The translations under genes and the position numbers were made by a program. Positions 17,362-26,131 of a DNA stretch of 64,000 bases are shown here, piece after piece; the stretch's first letter is position 1; every line of letters starts with the position of its first letter. Origin of the DNA: Chitinophaga dinghuensis. Lineage in GTDB: Bacteria; Bacteroidota; Bacteroidia; Chitinophagales; Chitinophagaceae. The stretch is taken from NCBI RefSeq assembly GCF_003259435.1, contig NZ_QLMA01000005.1:124001-188000 (forward strand). The letters are read 5' to 3'. The notes under the pieces are model-generated. The model saw nothing but the letters and a program-made list of their open reading frames with translations. It did not search any database and had not been told where the DNA came from.

Positions 17362-18180
17362 ATGACATACCAACAACGTACGGTTTTTATTACTGGAGCC
17401 AGCAGAGGAATTGGTAAGGCGATAGCCCTTAAATTGGCCGCAGGAGGCGCTAATATTGTGATAGCCGCGAAAAGTGTAGAGGAAGATCCCAGGCTGGGAG
17501 GCACTATTCACAGCGCAGCCGCAGAGGTGGAAGCTGCTGGCGGGAAAGCGCTGGCAGTACAGGTAGATATACGGGATGAAGCCCAGATTGCAGATGCCGT
17601 AGCCAAAGCCGTAGAGCGTTTCGGCGGGATTGATGTAGTCATCAACAATGCCTCCGCAATTCAGTTGACCAATACGCTGCAAACCAATGCCAAAAAATTT
17701 GACCTGATGCACGATATCAATGTGCGCGGGACTTTTCTGGTCACACAACATTGTCTTCCTTACCTTAAACTCGGTAAGAATCCGCATATTCTGACCTTGT
17801 CTCCTCCTATCAATCTCGCTGCGCAATGGTTAGGGCCCCATGTAGCCTATACCATCAGTAAATACAATATGAGTATGCTGGCCTTAGGATGGGCGGCAGA
17901 ACTGGAGGCTGACGGAATTGCTTCCAATGCCCTCTGGCCGGCCACCACTATAGCTACTGCAGCGGTGAAGAACTTACTGGGCGGAGATGCACTGGTGAAT
18001 ATGAGTCGCACTCCAGATATTATCGCTGATGCGGTGTATTATATCCTTAACCAGCCGTCTGCATCGTATACCGGACATACCTTGATTGATGAGGAAGTGT
18101 TGCAATCCGCCGGGGTTACGGATTTCAGTAAATATGCCGTGAAGCCGGGTGGAAGATTGCAAAAGGATTTGTTCCTGTAA
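17362..18180 (+). CDS. SDR-family oxidoreductase (HSDL2-like)
   Basis: A 272-residue short-chain dehydrogenase with a cofactor loop TGASRGIGKAIA (about 10-21), NNAS at about 94-97, an HDINVRGTF segment and the active-site lysine pair YTISKYNMS. The catalytic serine position lies in ILTLSPPIN. The insert around VEEDPRLGGTIHSAAAEVEAAGG and the Y-x-x-x-K context resemble the HSDL2 group. It uses NAD(P)H on an unknown alcohol or ketone substrate. It follows the MFS gene by 75 bp, in which a weak hairpin with a T-run (17314-17340) may end the MFS transcript. Confidence 0.93.
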   Translation: MTYQQRTVFITGASRGIGKAIALKLAAGGANIVIAAKSVEEDPRLGGTIHSAAAEVEAAGGKALAVQVDIRDEAQIADAVAKAVERFGGIDVVINNASAIQLTNTLQTNAKKFDLMHDINVRGTFLVTQHCLPYLKLGKNPHILTLSPPINLAAQWLGPHVAYTISKYNMSMLALGWAAELEADGIASNALWPATTIATAAVKNLLGGDALVNMSRTPDIIADAVYYILNQPSASYTGHTLIDEEVLQSAGVTDFSKYAVKPGGRLQKDLFL

Positions 18181-18200
18181 TCGTTGCCTGCTTCTATAGC

Positions 18201-18250
18201 AAAGGCGCAAAGGGAATACAGGTGAGACACCATTCCCTTTGCGCCTTTTT
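18201..18250 (+). terminator. Strong terminator between the convergent SDR and phzF-like genes
   Basis: A perfect 17-bp stem (18201-18217 with 18232-18248) with a 14-base loop ends in TTTTT on the plus strand. Three A residues at the foot of the left arm could also give weak termination for the opposing phzF-like gene. Confidence 0.85.
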
Positions 18251-18263
18251 ATGTTTGCTTAGT

Positions 18264-19055
18264 TTAAAGCTTAAACCAGCCATCCACCAAGGTCACTGCC
18301 TGTCCGACGATGTCTACCCTGTTTTCACGTAGTCCCACTTTCAGTATGCCTCCACGTGCCGATACCTGGCGCGCATCGAAGTCTTTTTTATTCAGTACCT
18401 GCGCATAGTAAGGCACCAGGCTGCAATGTGCTGAACCGGTAACCGGATCTTCGGGAGAGCCGCCATGATTCATAAAAAAGCGGGATACAAAATCGTATGG
18501 TTGGTTTTCGTCTGCGAGTGCAGTGATGGTGATTTTATACGGCTTCAGTTTTTCCGCATCCGCCACAAAATCCCTTACTTCCGTTTCTGTTGGCAGTACT
18601 ACAAGATAGCCGCCTGCGCTGGTAGTCAGCACTTCCTTCGCAGTGGGGAACAATGTGGCCATCGGCCCATGCGCTTGCAATGGGGTATTTTCAATCGCAG
18701 GAAAGTTCAGGGTGATCCAGCCATCCTGGCCTTTAGTGGCGGTTAGGAGTCCGCCTGCGGTATGAAAGCGAATAGTTTCATCTGCCAGCTTCAAACCCGA
18801 TTCCCATAGAATATGAGCGCTGGCGAGGGTGGCATGGCCACAGAGCTTTGATTCGTCGCCATTGGGCAGGAACCAACGCAGGATATATTCGTCATGTTGC
18901 GCCAAAAGAAAAGCAGTCATAGGTAAGTTGTTTTCCTTACCTATGCTGCTTAATATATCGTCAGAGGGCATGGTATCCAGCAGGCATACCGCTGCCGGAT
19001 TTCCCTTGAAAGCTTCGCCGGTAAAGGCATCTACATGAAAGAATCTGAATTGCAT
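18264..19055 (-). CDS. PhzF-family isomerase-like protein, catalytic Glu apparently replaced
   Basis: A 263-residue PhzF-fold protein, the usual length. It begins FFHVDAFTGEAFKGNPAAVCLL and has LCGHATLASAH and the C-terminal EDPVTGSAHCSLVPYYA segment, all family signatures. In active PhzF enzymes the first half carries a NLSETxF motif whose Glu is catalytic; here the matching stretch reads NNLPMTAFL, so Met stands at that place. This suggests either a changed reaction or loss of classic isomerase activity. No phenazine pathway genes are nearby, so phenazine synthesis is not implied. It converges on the SDR gene. Confidence 0.88.
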   Translation of the reverse strand: MQFRFFHVDAFTGEAFKGNPAAVCLLDTMPSDDILSSIGKENNLPMTAFLLAQHDEYILRWFLPNGDESKLCGHATLASAHILWESGLKLADETIRFHTAGGLLTATKGQDGWITLNFPAIENTPLQAHGPMATLFPTAKEVLTTSAGGYLVVLPTETEVRDFVADAEKLKPYKITITALADENQPYDFVSRFFMNHGGSPEDPVTGSAHCSLVPYYAQVLNKKDFDARQVSARGGILKVGLRENRVDIVGQAVTLVDGWFKL

Positions 19056-19149
19056 TTGAAGGGTTTTTACTTATGCAAAGATTTAAAAAATCAGCATAGA
19101 AAAACAGATGCAGATCCAGCTTATCCGACCATATCAGATGCCCTGATGG

Positions 19150-20082
19150 TTATTGTTTCAGCGTCAGATCGGTTACGCCGGTTACTTCGGTGGATACTTC
19201 TCCTAACCAGCCTGCTTCTGCACGGATACCTGTGTAGACCTTGATAAATTTGATATTAGCCAGGTTTACTTTTTTACCATTTTTATCTACGGCCCAGCTG
19301 ATTTTAATTTTACCATTGTCGTTATCATTAGACCAGTTATCAGCATATCCAAATGCGAATGCGGTGCTTACCCAGTTTACACCTGTACCAGAAAGGTCTT
19401 TCACGCCATCAGCAGAGAGACGGGAGCCGGTAAAAGTGATGCTGTCCCCTTTCCACTGCGGATAGTAGGATTGGCTGTGGTAGATGTTCCTGGAGAGGAA
19501 GCCAGATTGTCCCTGGTTATCCTTCCAACGGATATAAGTGGTATCGTTGAGATTTTTATCTGTTTTGGAAGGCGTTGCCACCTTTTTCTCATCGGGTTTG
19601 AAATAAGTGATCTGGTAGTTACGGAGGGTTTTAGCACTGCTATATTCAGAGCCTGCAATCTCGTACCATTCGTCATCTGGTTTACCGTTGTTGTTGGCAT
19701 CTGCGGAAACCATGATGATACCTGGTTCTGCCCAGTTATTGAACGCATTTCCTTTTACGAGAAAGCTATATTGATCATCTACATTGGGAATAGCGTATTG
19801 CATACCTAATACGATGTAACCGCCATAACCACCCAGACATACAAAATTATTGTTATCCAGCGCTGCTTGCGCTTTCGCTATGATGTCCTGATCTGTGTTA
19901 CCGGCTACCCATTCTGGCGACTGGTTAATAAATTGTCCTGGCGCTGGTTGGTAATCTAATACCGCGGCCCTGTTGGTTGTGTGTGCAGGATCTACTGGCT
20001 TTACCTCTGGTGCTGGATCGCTTTTAGAGCAGGCTGCTAATAATGCCAATCCGGCCACCATCCATAATTTCTGGCTCTTCAT
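19150..20082 (-). CDS. Surface lipoprotein of the B12 uptake operon
   Basis: A 310-residue lipoprotein: signal MKSQKLWMVAGLALLAAC with the lipobox cysteine at 18. The mature protein has strands such as CLGGYGGYIVLGMQY, DQYSFLVKGNAFNNWAEPGIIMVSADAN, then DDEWYEIAGSEYSS and WAVDKNGKKVNLANIKFIKVYTGI near the end. This is the pattern of Bacteroidota surface proteins encoded beside BtuG-type propellers. It is third in the riboswitch-controlled operon, 11 bp after the BtuG-like gene. It probably helps capture corrinoids at the cell surface, by context; direct binding is inferred. Confidence 0.8.
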   Translation of the reverse strand: MKSQKLWMVAGLALLAACSKSDPAPEVKPVDPAHTTNRAAVLDYQPAPGQFINQSPEWVAGNTDQDIIAKAQAALDNNNFVCLGGYGGYIVLGMQYAIPNVDDQYSFLVKGNAFNNWAEPGIIMVSADANNNGKPDDEWYEIAGSEYSSAKTLRNYQITYFKPDEKKVATPSKTDKNLNDTTYIRWKDNQGQSGFLSRNIYHSQSYYPQWKGDSITFTGSRLSADGVKDLSGTGVNWVSTAFAFGYADNWSNDNDNGKIKISWAVDKNGKKVNLANIKFIKVYTGIRAEAGWLGEVSTEVTGVTDLTLKQ

Positions 20083-20093
20083 GATGTATTCTT

Positions 20094-21245
20094 TTATTTT
20101 TTAACAGGGACAAAAACAATATGTCCGGGAATATCCCCGGTGATCACCGACCATTTCAGCTGGCCGGAATTGCTGAAGCACAACAGTTTTCCGGGAGAAA
20201 CATAATCTTTCGCATCTCCTACGAGGATTTCCTTTGTAACCGGGTTTACTGCCACTGCATAGGGCATTTTAATTTGTGCTTCGGAACCATCTGTAATAAA
20301 GTTTTTATTCAGCACCGTTTCTGTGCGGACATTCAGCATATTATAGGTAATCTGGAAACTGTTTGTATTATAGCTGAATTCGGAGCCATAGACATAGGCC
20401 GTGTCTCCCGAAATCCAGATATCGCTAATAGGTACGCCAAAATGCTGGACTACCTGATCTGTTTTAGTGTCTATGCGATACAGGGAAGATGGCACATTAC
20501 GATAATCCCCGCGGGAGGAAACGTAGATATCTCCGTAGGCATCTGCTTTGAGTCGGTGTAGGTTAATACCAACATTAATTTTCTTTATTTCTTTAAACGT
20601 ATTCAGGTCAATGACAGACACGGTGCTATCGTAGTTCGGTACGCGATAACCGCCGGAATTGGCTACATATAATTTACCGTTTACTACTGCCATTTCCTCT
20701 GGCTGGAAGCCTACTGTCACTTTGCGGGTTACTTCCAGCGTGGCGGTATCTACTTCGGCCACAAATCCTATTGGCGCATTGACGTCGATTTGTACAGGAC
20801 CGGCATAGGAACTCACATATGCTTTACCGTTAGCAAACACCACATAGCGGCAATTCAGGATATCAATTTGTTTGATGCGTTTGGTAGTGGCTGCGTCCAT
20901 CACTTCCACTTTATTGGATACGTTGATCACGGCATACAGCTTGCTGCCGTAGATTTGTACGTCGTTTCCTACATCGCCGAGTTCCTTTACCACATTGGGA
21001 TTGATGGTGGCGTATATGTTTTTATGATAGACGCCAGTGGTATAATCGAAATAATCCAGGGTAGCTTTGTTGCTGCCCATATTACCTTCATTCAGCAGAT
21101 AAAAACCGGTGACAGCCGCGTTGGGAGTCGGCGGGGTAACAGGCGTTATCACAGGAGGAACAATCTTATCTCCTTTACGGCAGGCATACAGCAGTACTGT
21201 AGCCAGGAGCGTCAGAGACAAAAGATGCCGGGAATGATTGATCAT
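20094..21245 (-). CDS. BtuG-like beta-propeller surface lipoprotein (corrinoid capture)
   Basis: A 383-residue lipoprotein with cysteine 22 in the lipobox (LLYAC) and a proline-rich linker. It then shows repeated propeller-type blades: VVKELGDVGNDVQIYGSKLYAVINVSN, GKAYVSSYAG, NGKLYVANSGGY, STVSVIDLNTFKEIKKI, GDIYVSSRGD, in sequence order. This DUF5074/YVTN-like seven-bladed propeller next to a BtuB receptor is the arrangement of BtuG, a surface protein that binds vitamin B12 very tightly and passes it to BtuB. The gene starts 3 bp after the receptor stop. Function is inferred from fold plus riboswitch-operon context. Confidence 0.85.
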   Translation of the reverse strand: MINHSRHLLSLTLLATVLLYACRKGDKIVPPVITPVTPPTPNAAVTGFYLLNEGNMGSNKATLDYFDYTTGVYHKNIYATINPNVVKELGDVGNDVQIYGSKLYAVINVSNKVEVMDAATTKRIKQIDILNCRYVVFANGKAYVSSYAGPVQIDVNAPIGFVAEVDTATLEVTRKVTVGFQPEEMAVVNGKLYVANSGGYRVPNYDSTVSVIDLNTFKEIKKINVGINLHRLKADAYGDIYVSSRGDYRNVPSSLYRIDTKTDQVVQHFGVPISDIWISGDTAYVYGSEFSYNTNSFQITYNMLNVRTETVLNKNFITDGSEAQIKMPYAVAVNPVTKEILVGDAKDYVSPGKLLCFSNSGQLKWSVITGDIPGHIVFVPVKK

Positions 21246-21248
21246 ACT

Positions 21249-23267
21249 TTATATATTGATAGTTAGTATTACTTTATAGTTTCTGCCTGGCATAGGAAAA
21301 CTTCTCACTACATCATAGTGTTGATCCAGCAGGTTGTTGACCATAGCAGTGGCTTTGAATGTCCATTTTTTCAGCGGAATGATGCGGGATAGTCCTATAT
21401 CACTGGTGTACCAGGGTTGTTCATAGTTGTCTGGTATATTGGCTTTGGCGTTATATCTTTCACCTGTATAAATCTGGCTGAAGTTCAGTTGCCACAATTT
21501 GTAGTCTGCCGCCAGGATAAAGGTTCCACTGTGGATCGGGATATAGACAATTTGATTTTTGTAATAGGTATCGGCTGGGTCGGAGAAGTCCTGTGCACGT
21601 TGGTAACTATACACCAGTTTTGTAGAGAGACGAAGGTCGCTCCATACTTCAAAAGCTGCTTTGGCTTTGACATCGACTCCTTTGCTTTTTACGAATCCCA
21701 GGTTGAACATCTGCCATCGTTCGGGGTTGGAAGTAGGCTGTGCAACGATTTTATCTGTCACTTCGCTGTAGTAGGCATCTACATCCAGTCCGAATTCTTT
21801 TACAGTACTATTTTGTGTTTGTTTATACCATGTAAAGCCGGCATCGTATTGTGTGGCGAATTCTGGTTTCAGGGTGGCAACGCCGATTTCCTGGTAATAG
21901 AGATCGTTGAAGGTAGGCATTCTGAAGATGCGTTTGTAGAATCCTCTCAGCTTGAAATCCGGGCTGGGTGAAGGTTGCCAGGAAATGTATACTGCGGGGG
22001 TAAATTCCTTTTTGGATGGCGCCGGCATATTGATTCTGTTATCTTCATTCACGAAAGTTCCCAGCATACTGAGTTGCGCACTGACCCGGTTAAAACTCAG
22101 GCTGGTGGCGGCAGCTACCAACGTCGTATATCGGATTGGCTCAGACAACTGGTTACCTGTTTTATCGAAAGAGCGCATTCTGTTCCATTGAAAATCTCCG
22201 GACAGTGCCACATTCCACCATTTATTGATGACATACTGATTGGCAGAGGAAAAGTAATATTCCTGCTGATAGTATCTGTTATCAATCATCAGCAATGCGG
22301 TATCTGGCTGGTCGAAACGGTTGAAGTAGTTGGCGTACTTGGTATTCAGCAGCATGCTATATTTGGCGGTAATATCCTTTCGGAAGGACGCCTGGAAAAA
22401 GTAATCTCTGTCCCATTGGCGATCCACATGTCCGAAAACATTATTGACTACAAAGCCAGGAATACCCATTTCTGATTTATAGAAATAGCCTTTGGCAGAC
22501 CATTCGCCACCTTGCAATTGACCGTTTAATCCGCCTTCCAGGCGGTATGCATTGATATCTCCATTTTTTCGTATAGCCGTGGTATCGTATCCTTTTTCTT
22601 TCTCGTAGCGGAATTTATATCTGCCGGTAGCATTGACCCATTCTCCGCTCAGGTTGGCGGTGATGTGTTTACTTACTTTCTGTTGCCAGAGGAAAGAAGG
22701 ATTAAACAAACCGAAGGAGCCGGTTTTAACGGTAGTACGAAAATGTGTTTTTTCGCCTTCGGCGAATTTAGGTTTGATAGTGGTGAGATAGATGGCTGAA
22801 GCGGAGGCAAAATCTTTCGCTGATTGGAAAATATTACTGCGTTGGCCGTTGTACAAGGATATTTCTTCCATATTATCCAGGGAGAATTTTCCCAGGTCAA
22901 CGGTACCATTTTGGGCATTACCTAACTGGATGCCATCGTAGAAGACCCCTGTTTGGGTGGTGCCCATACTGCGTACATCCACTGTTTTGAGTCCGCCGAT
23001 GCCGCCGTAGTCTTTCATTTGTACGCCTGCAAAAAAGCGGAGTGCATCTGCTACGGAGTTGCCCCCTAATCGCTTCAGTTCTTCGCCCTGGAGTTTTTGT
23101 CCGGGCACCACTTCTTTGGCCACTCTGGGAGCGGATACGGCTACTTCTTTCAAATCTTTTGACGTCACACTGTCTTTCTGTTGCGCGGAAGCGGTTATAG
23201 CGGTTGCTACGAGCATCACATGCAGGCATCCTTTCGTCAGAGAACTAAGCAGTTCTTTGAAGTACAT
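21249..23267 (-). CDS. btuB: TonB-dependent receptor, BtuB-like (vitamin B12 uptake)
   Basis: A 672-residue outer membrane receptor. A signal peptide (about 1-28, ending SA) is followed by the plug domain (KEVAVSAPRVAKEV; GGNSVADALRFFAGVQMKDYGG; VDVRSMGTTQTGVFYDG at about 95-111) and a long beta-barrel ending in an aromatic-rich strand (NYKVILTINI). It lacks the SusC-type carboxypeptidase-regulatory domain, so it is a classic single-component receptor. The cobalamin riboswitch directly upstream and the BtuG-like gene downstream identify corrinoids as the likely cargo. The ATG at 23267 directly precedes the signal peptide. Confidence 0.92.
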   Translation of the reverse strand: MYFKELLSSLTKGCLHVMLVATAITASAQQKDSVTSKDLKEVAVSAPRVAKEVVPGQKLQGEELKRLGGNSVADALRFFAGVQMKDYGGIGGLKTVDVRSMGTTQTGVFYDGIQLGNAQNGTVDLGKFSLDNMEEISLYNGQRSNIFQSAKDFASASAIYLTTIKPKFAEGEKTHFRTTVKTGSFGLFNPSFLWQQKVSKHITANLSGEWVNATGRYKFRYEKEKGYDTTAIRKNGDINAYRLEGGLNGQLQGGEWSAKGYFYKSEMGIPGFVVNNVFGHVDRQWDRDYFFQASFRKDITAKYSMLLNTKYANYFNRFDQPDTALLMIDNRYYQQEYYFSSANQYVINKWWNVALSGDFQWNRMRSFDKTGNQLSEPIRYTTLVAAATSLSFNRVSAQLSMLGTFVNEDNRINMPAPSKKEFTPAVYISWQPSPSPDFKLRGFYKRIFRMPTFNDLYYQEIGVATLKPEFATQYDAGFTWYKQTQNSTVKEFGLDVDAYYSEVTDKIVAQPTSNPERWQMFNLGFVKSKGVDVKAKAAFEVWSDLRLSTKLVYSYQRAQDFSDPADTYYKNQIVYIPIHSGTFILAADYKLWQLNFSQIYTGERYNAKANIPDNYEQPWYTSDIGLSRIIPLKKWTFKATAMVNNLLDQHYDVVRSFPMPGRNYKVILTINI

Positions 23268-23390
23268 AAATTTATCTGTTAATGTTTCACTTAACAGCTT
23301 TCTCAGAGAAATGGAAAAAGTATGAAGACAGTACGTCTGTACCGGATCATAATTCCGAGCCTCATTCCACGAAAGCTCAAAAATCCAAGT

Positions 23391-23548
23391 ATATGGCAGG
23401 TATTCTGACTTATCTCCGCTTTGGCGGCCTTCCCATCTCTAGTTGGAGAGACAGTGACCTGTGATGGATTGCCAAAGCAATATTGGTGAGATTTACAGCA
23501 GCGGGACTGTCCGGGATTTACACCCGAGTTCCCTTTTAATCAGCGCTT
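23391..23548 (-). promoter_or_regulatory. Cobalamin (B12) riboswitch
   Basis: The minus strand between the B12 receptor gene and its promoter carries the cobalamin aptamer core. Starting near 23540 it reads AAAAGGGAACTCGGGTG, then TAAATCCCGGACAGTCCCGC and GCTGTAAATCTC, and later GGGAAGG followed by the B12 box AGTCAGAATACCTGCC (23410-23395). These are the conserved pieces in the right order. The remaining about 120 nt up to the receptor ATG would hold the expression platform. When corrinoid is plentiful, expression of the three uptake genes is expected to fall. Confidence 0.92.
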
Positions 23549-23642
23549 ACAAGGCTTGTAAGTGTTGAACCATACGCTCTAAATGTATAAAATTCAAGAC
23601 TGTAAAGACTTCCGTCTAATCTTCAATTTTAATTTAACGGGG

Positions 23643-23650
23643 CAAAGATA
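23643..23650 (-). promoter_or_regulatory. -7 box TATCTTTG of the B12 operon
   Basis: On the minus strand TATCTTTG (23650-23643) matches TAnnTTTG and lies upstream of the riboswitch and just after the ABC-gene terminator. It would give a leader of about 370 nt containing the whole aptamer. Confidence 0.45.
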
Positions 23651-23684
23651 GCTTAAAAGTTGCAGGGTTGCTAAAAAATATTCG

Positions 23685-23710
23685 GATTGGCCAGGCGACC
23701 CTGGCCAATC
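23685..23710 (-). terminator. Intrinsic terminator of the ABC transporter genes
   Basis: A perfect 11-bp stem (GATTGGCCAGG and its complement, 4-base loop) lies 25 bp after the permease stop. On the minus strand it is followed by ATATTTTTTAG. It insulates the downstream B12 operon from ABC-gene readthrough. Confidence 0.85.
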
Positions 23711-23735
23711 TCATCTGCATAGGGATAATTGGATT

Positions 23736-25052
23736 TTAGCGATATAATTTAGAATAAACGGATATTCTGATGTTGTTATAGAATTTATTCATTCGTATGA
23801 TGAGGACTAATGCCGCGATGACATATGCTACCGCTATCAGGTAATATGCTGGCGACAGGCAGGTGAGCCACAGCGCAGTGCAAATGGGTAATGTAATAAG
23901 AGAGGCCACTGTTGAGGTATTCACATTCATACTGAATCCTCGCTTCACATAAAATGGGAAGCGTAAAGACCAGTAATAAGAGAGTACGCAGAGAAGGATA
24001 CCGGAAGCAAAGTAGGACACCAATATCATTGGGCCTAGCTTGCTGTTAACGATGTAAAAAATAATGGTAAGTATACTGTCAATTGCTAACGGCAGAGCCA
24101 TGATCCGCAGCTGTAATCTCCAAATTGCGGTGCCGTTCGGGTCAGCCTGATCTATGGAGAACCAATAGTTTCTCAGTGGCCCCCAGCAATTATTGAAGCA
24201 GTATGTAAACGGAAGTGCCGGTGAAGAAAATAACATGGTGACAAACATCATTTCATTCACCCCTTTCTTTTGCATTTTCATCGTGAGCACCAGGAGGAAA
24301 AGCGCTTTCACGATGAATGCGCCAGTTACGGCCACCCGCAGCACCGGAGCATTCATCAATATATTGAAACCAGTGTGACTGCTTGTAACACCTTGTCTGC
24401 TTGTATATTCATATTCACCGATTTTTTCTTCCATCATAAAGTCTGCCAACCCGGCAACTACAATGGCTATCAGAGCGGCTTCCCAGGACCCCGTATTTAT
24501 AAATGCCGGCTGCCAAAATATCACGGCTCCGATGATTGCTGCCAGGGAGAGACCTAATAACAAGAAAAAATCGTGTCTCCTTATTCGTTGCTCCAGTAAA
24601 CATTGGATAAATCGCCTGCAAATGATCGCCACCACTATCCAAATGATCCAGGTAAGGGCATCTTTGATAGTAAAAAACGGAAAAATAAGTAGCAGCGAAA
24701 TGAATAATACCGTGTTCACAAAATTGAAACACAAGATTTCATCTAATACGTTAAAGGCATATCGGAAGATGGCTGATGTAGGATGGTAAGGTAACAGACT
24801 TTTTCGAAAAGGTATGTATTGCGGCAGGAACTTTCGGAGGACCGTCATCGATACGACCGTGACCAGTAGTATATGCTTAAAATGTTCTACAGATAAGCGT
24901 TTCGTCAGTTCGGTCATCAACAGGTACAGTAAACCCACTGCATACAACATAGCGGCCATACCTAGTATAGCATATATTATTCCGGAGCGGTTGTCTTTCC
25001 AACGGAAGAATGCTTTTATTTTAACAGTTGTATACCACCCAATTAATCCCAT
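23736..25052 (-). CDS. Membrane component of an ABC transporter (unclassified permease)
   Basis: A 438-residue inner-membrane protein with about ten hydrophobic segments (for example IIYAILGMAAMLYAVGLLYLL, SLLLIFPFFTIKD, LIALVAYVIAA-like C-terminal helix). I recognise no specific family. Its start overlaps the ATP-binding gene by 10 bp, so the two are translationally coupled and it is almost surely the membrane partner. The substrate is unknown. Such two-gene systems in Bacteroidota are often drug, lipid or peptide exporters, but nothing here decides between them. Confidence 0.8.
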   Translation of the reverse strand: MGLIGWYTTVKIKAFFRWKDNRSGIIYAILGMAAMLYAVGLLYLLMTELTKRLSVEHFKHILLVTVVSMTVLRKFLPQYIPFRKSLLPYHPTSAIFRYAFNVLDEILCFNFVNTVLFISLLLIFPFFTIKDALTWIIWIVVAIICRRFIQCLLEQRIRRHDFFLLLGLSLAAIIGAVIFWQPAFINTGSWEAALIAIVVAGLADFMMEEKIGEYEYTSRQGVTSSHTGFNILMNAPVLRVAVTGAFIVKALFLLVLTMKMQKKGVNEMMFVTMLFSSPALPFTYCFNNCWGPLRNYWFSIDQADPNGTAIWRLQLRIMALPLAIDSILTIIFYIVNSKLGPMILVSYFASGILLCVLSYYWSLRFPFYVKRGFSMNVNTSTVASLITLPICTALWLTCLSPAYYLIAVAYVIAALVLIIRMNKFYNNIRISVYSKLYR

Positions 25053-25795
25053 TGCATTACAGTTGAGCTGTCATTAACTTTCAGTTTCTCCATGAGCGAC
25101 TGACTGATACTTTGGCTATGGTTGCTGGTGAACTCCGCCAGTGGCGCGTTGTATTTGACTTTGGCATCATCCAATATGATGATAATGGGATTGATTGCTT
25201 CCAGGTATTCCAGATTGTGAGAGGAGAATACTATTGTTCTTTTTTCATTCAGATAACCGGATAAAAAATTGCATATTTTTTTTGCAGAAACAGGATCCAG
25301 CGCGGAAAAGGGTTCATCCAGCAGCAGGAATTCAGGGGAATGTAAGATGGCGCCGGCAAAGGCTACTTTTTTCTTCATACCAGTGGATAAAACGGCGATT
25401 CGTTTCTTCCCTATTTCTTCCTGATCTTCAAAGAGAAACTGTAATATTCTTTCTTTCCGGTCTTGCAATAAAGCAGGTGCTACTCCATAAAGTTTCCCTG
25501 TAAAATCCAGGTATTGGTTGACGGACAGCTCTTCTAAAATATTCAATGGTTCGCTTAAATATCCCATGCGTTGTTTATATGCAGCAGGCAATACCTGAAA
25601 ACGATGCGTGTCGTACAGGATCTCCCCTGTTTCCGCCTTTATATACTGCATGAGTAAATTAAAGAGGGTGGATTTTCCAGCGCCATTAACGCCGATGATG
25701 CAATAGCATCCGCCTTGGCGAAAATCAATACTCACTTGATCTAATACCGTTATTTTACCATACTTTTTGGTAACGGAGTCAACTGAAATATGCAT
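25043..25795 (-). CDS. ABC transporter ATP-binding protein
   Basis: A 250-residue ATPase with Walker A GVNGAGKST (about 35-43), a shortened signature LSTGMKKKVAFAGA in place of the usual LSGGQ, Walker B EFLLLDEPFSALDP and the switch histidine in SSHNLEYLE. The LSxGMKKK version is typical of DrrA/YxlF-like exporters. It acts at the cytoplasmic face with the overlapping permease gene. The 336 bp upstream contain a small CCGGAAG hairpin (25830-25851) but no clear promoter box. Confidence 0.95.
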   Translation of the reverse strand: MHISVDSVTKKYGKITVLDQVSIDFRQGGCYCIIGVNGAGKSTLFNLLMQYIKAETGEILYDTHRFQVLPAAYKQRMGYLSEPLNILEELSVNQYLDFTGKLYGVAPALLQDRKERILQFLFEDQEEIGKKRIAVLSTGMKKKVAFAGAILHSPEFLLLDEPFSALDPVSAKKICNFLSGYLNEKRTIVFSSHNLEYLEAINPIIIILDDAKVKYNAPLAEFTSNHSQSISQSLMEKLKVNDSSTVMQWD

Positions 25796-26131
25796 AGTTT
25801 TCTTTTTTCCAACGAATGAAACAAACCGGAAGAAAAATCACTTCCGGCTTGGAAAGGGTTTGTCAGCTATATCGCATACTGAATTTATAACTTTTTAATG
25901 CAAAAGGCAGTATGGGTATAACATCCGATGAAATATCGGAAAATATGTATACATGAAGAATAGAAGGTTAAATAGAATTGGGTACTACCGTTTACGGCTA
26001 ATCGAAAATATGGGTATTACTATGGTAAAGTTATCATCATTTTCCTTTGTAAGAATAGTACGAAATCGACATTTTGACCATCCGGGCTTAGCGGATGGTC
26101 CTTTGTGTTGTAGGATGAAGCGCGGGTGCGG
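25796..26131. other. 336-bp intergenic region with hairpins and a doubtful small plus-strand ORF
   Basis: No convincing gene. It contains a CCGGAAG/CTTCCGG hairpin near 25830-25851, a CCGAT/ATCGG hairpin near 25928-25942, and a 9-bp stem with a 7-base loop at 26076-26100 followed by CTTTGTGTTGT on the plus strand. A 76-codon reading frame starts with ATG at 25953 and runs over the end of the opposite ThuA gene, so its 3' half is not trustworthy. A short transcript ending at the 26076-26100 hairpin is possible. Confidence 0.3.

Noticed and set aside
18264..19055. Phenazine biosynthesis because of the PhzF-family name
   Set aside because: No other phz genes are present and the expected catalytic Glu appears absent; the family name alone is not evidence.
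21417..21971. Long plus-strand frames opposite the B12 receptor
   Set aside because: They are shadows of the barrel coding region; they contain no domain and no start context.
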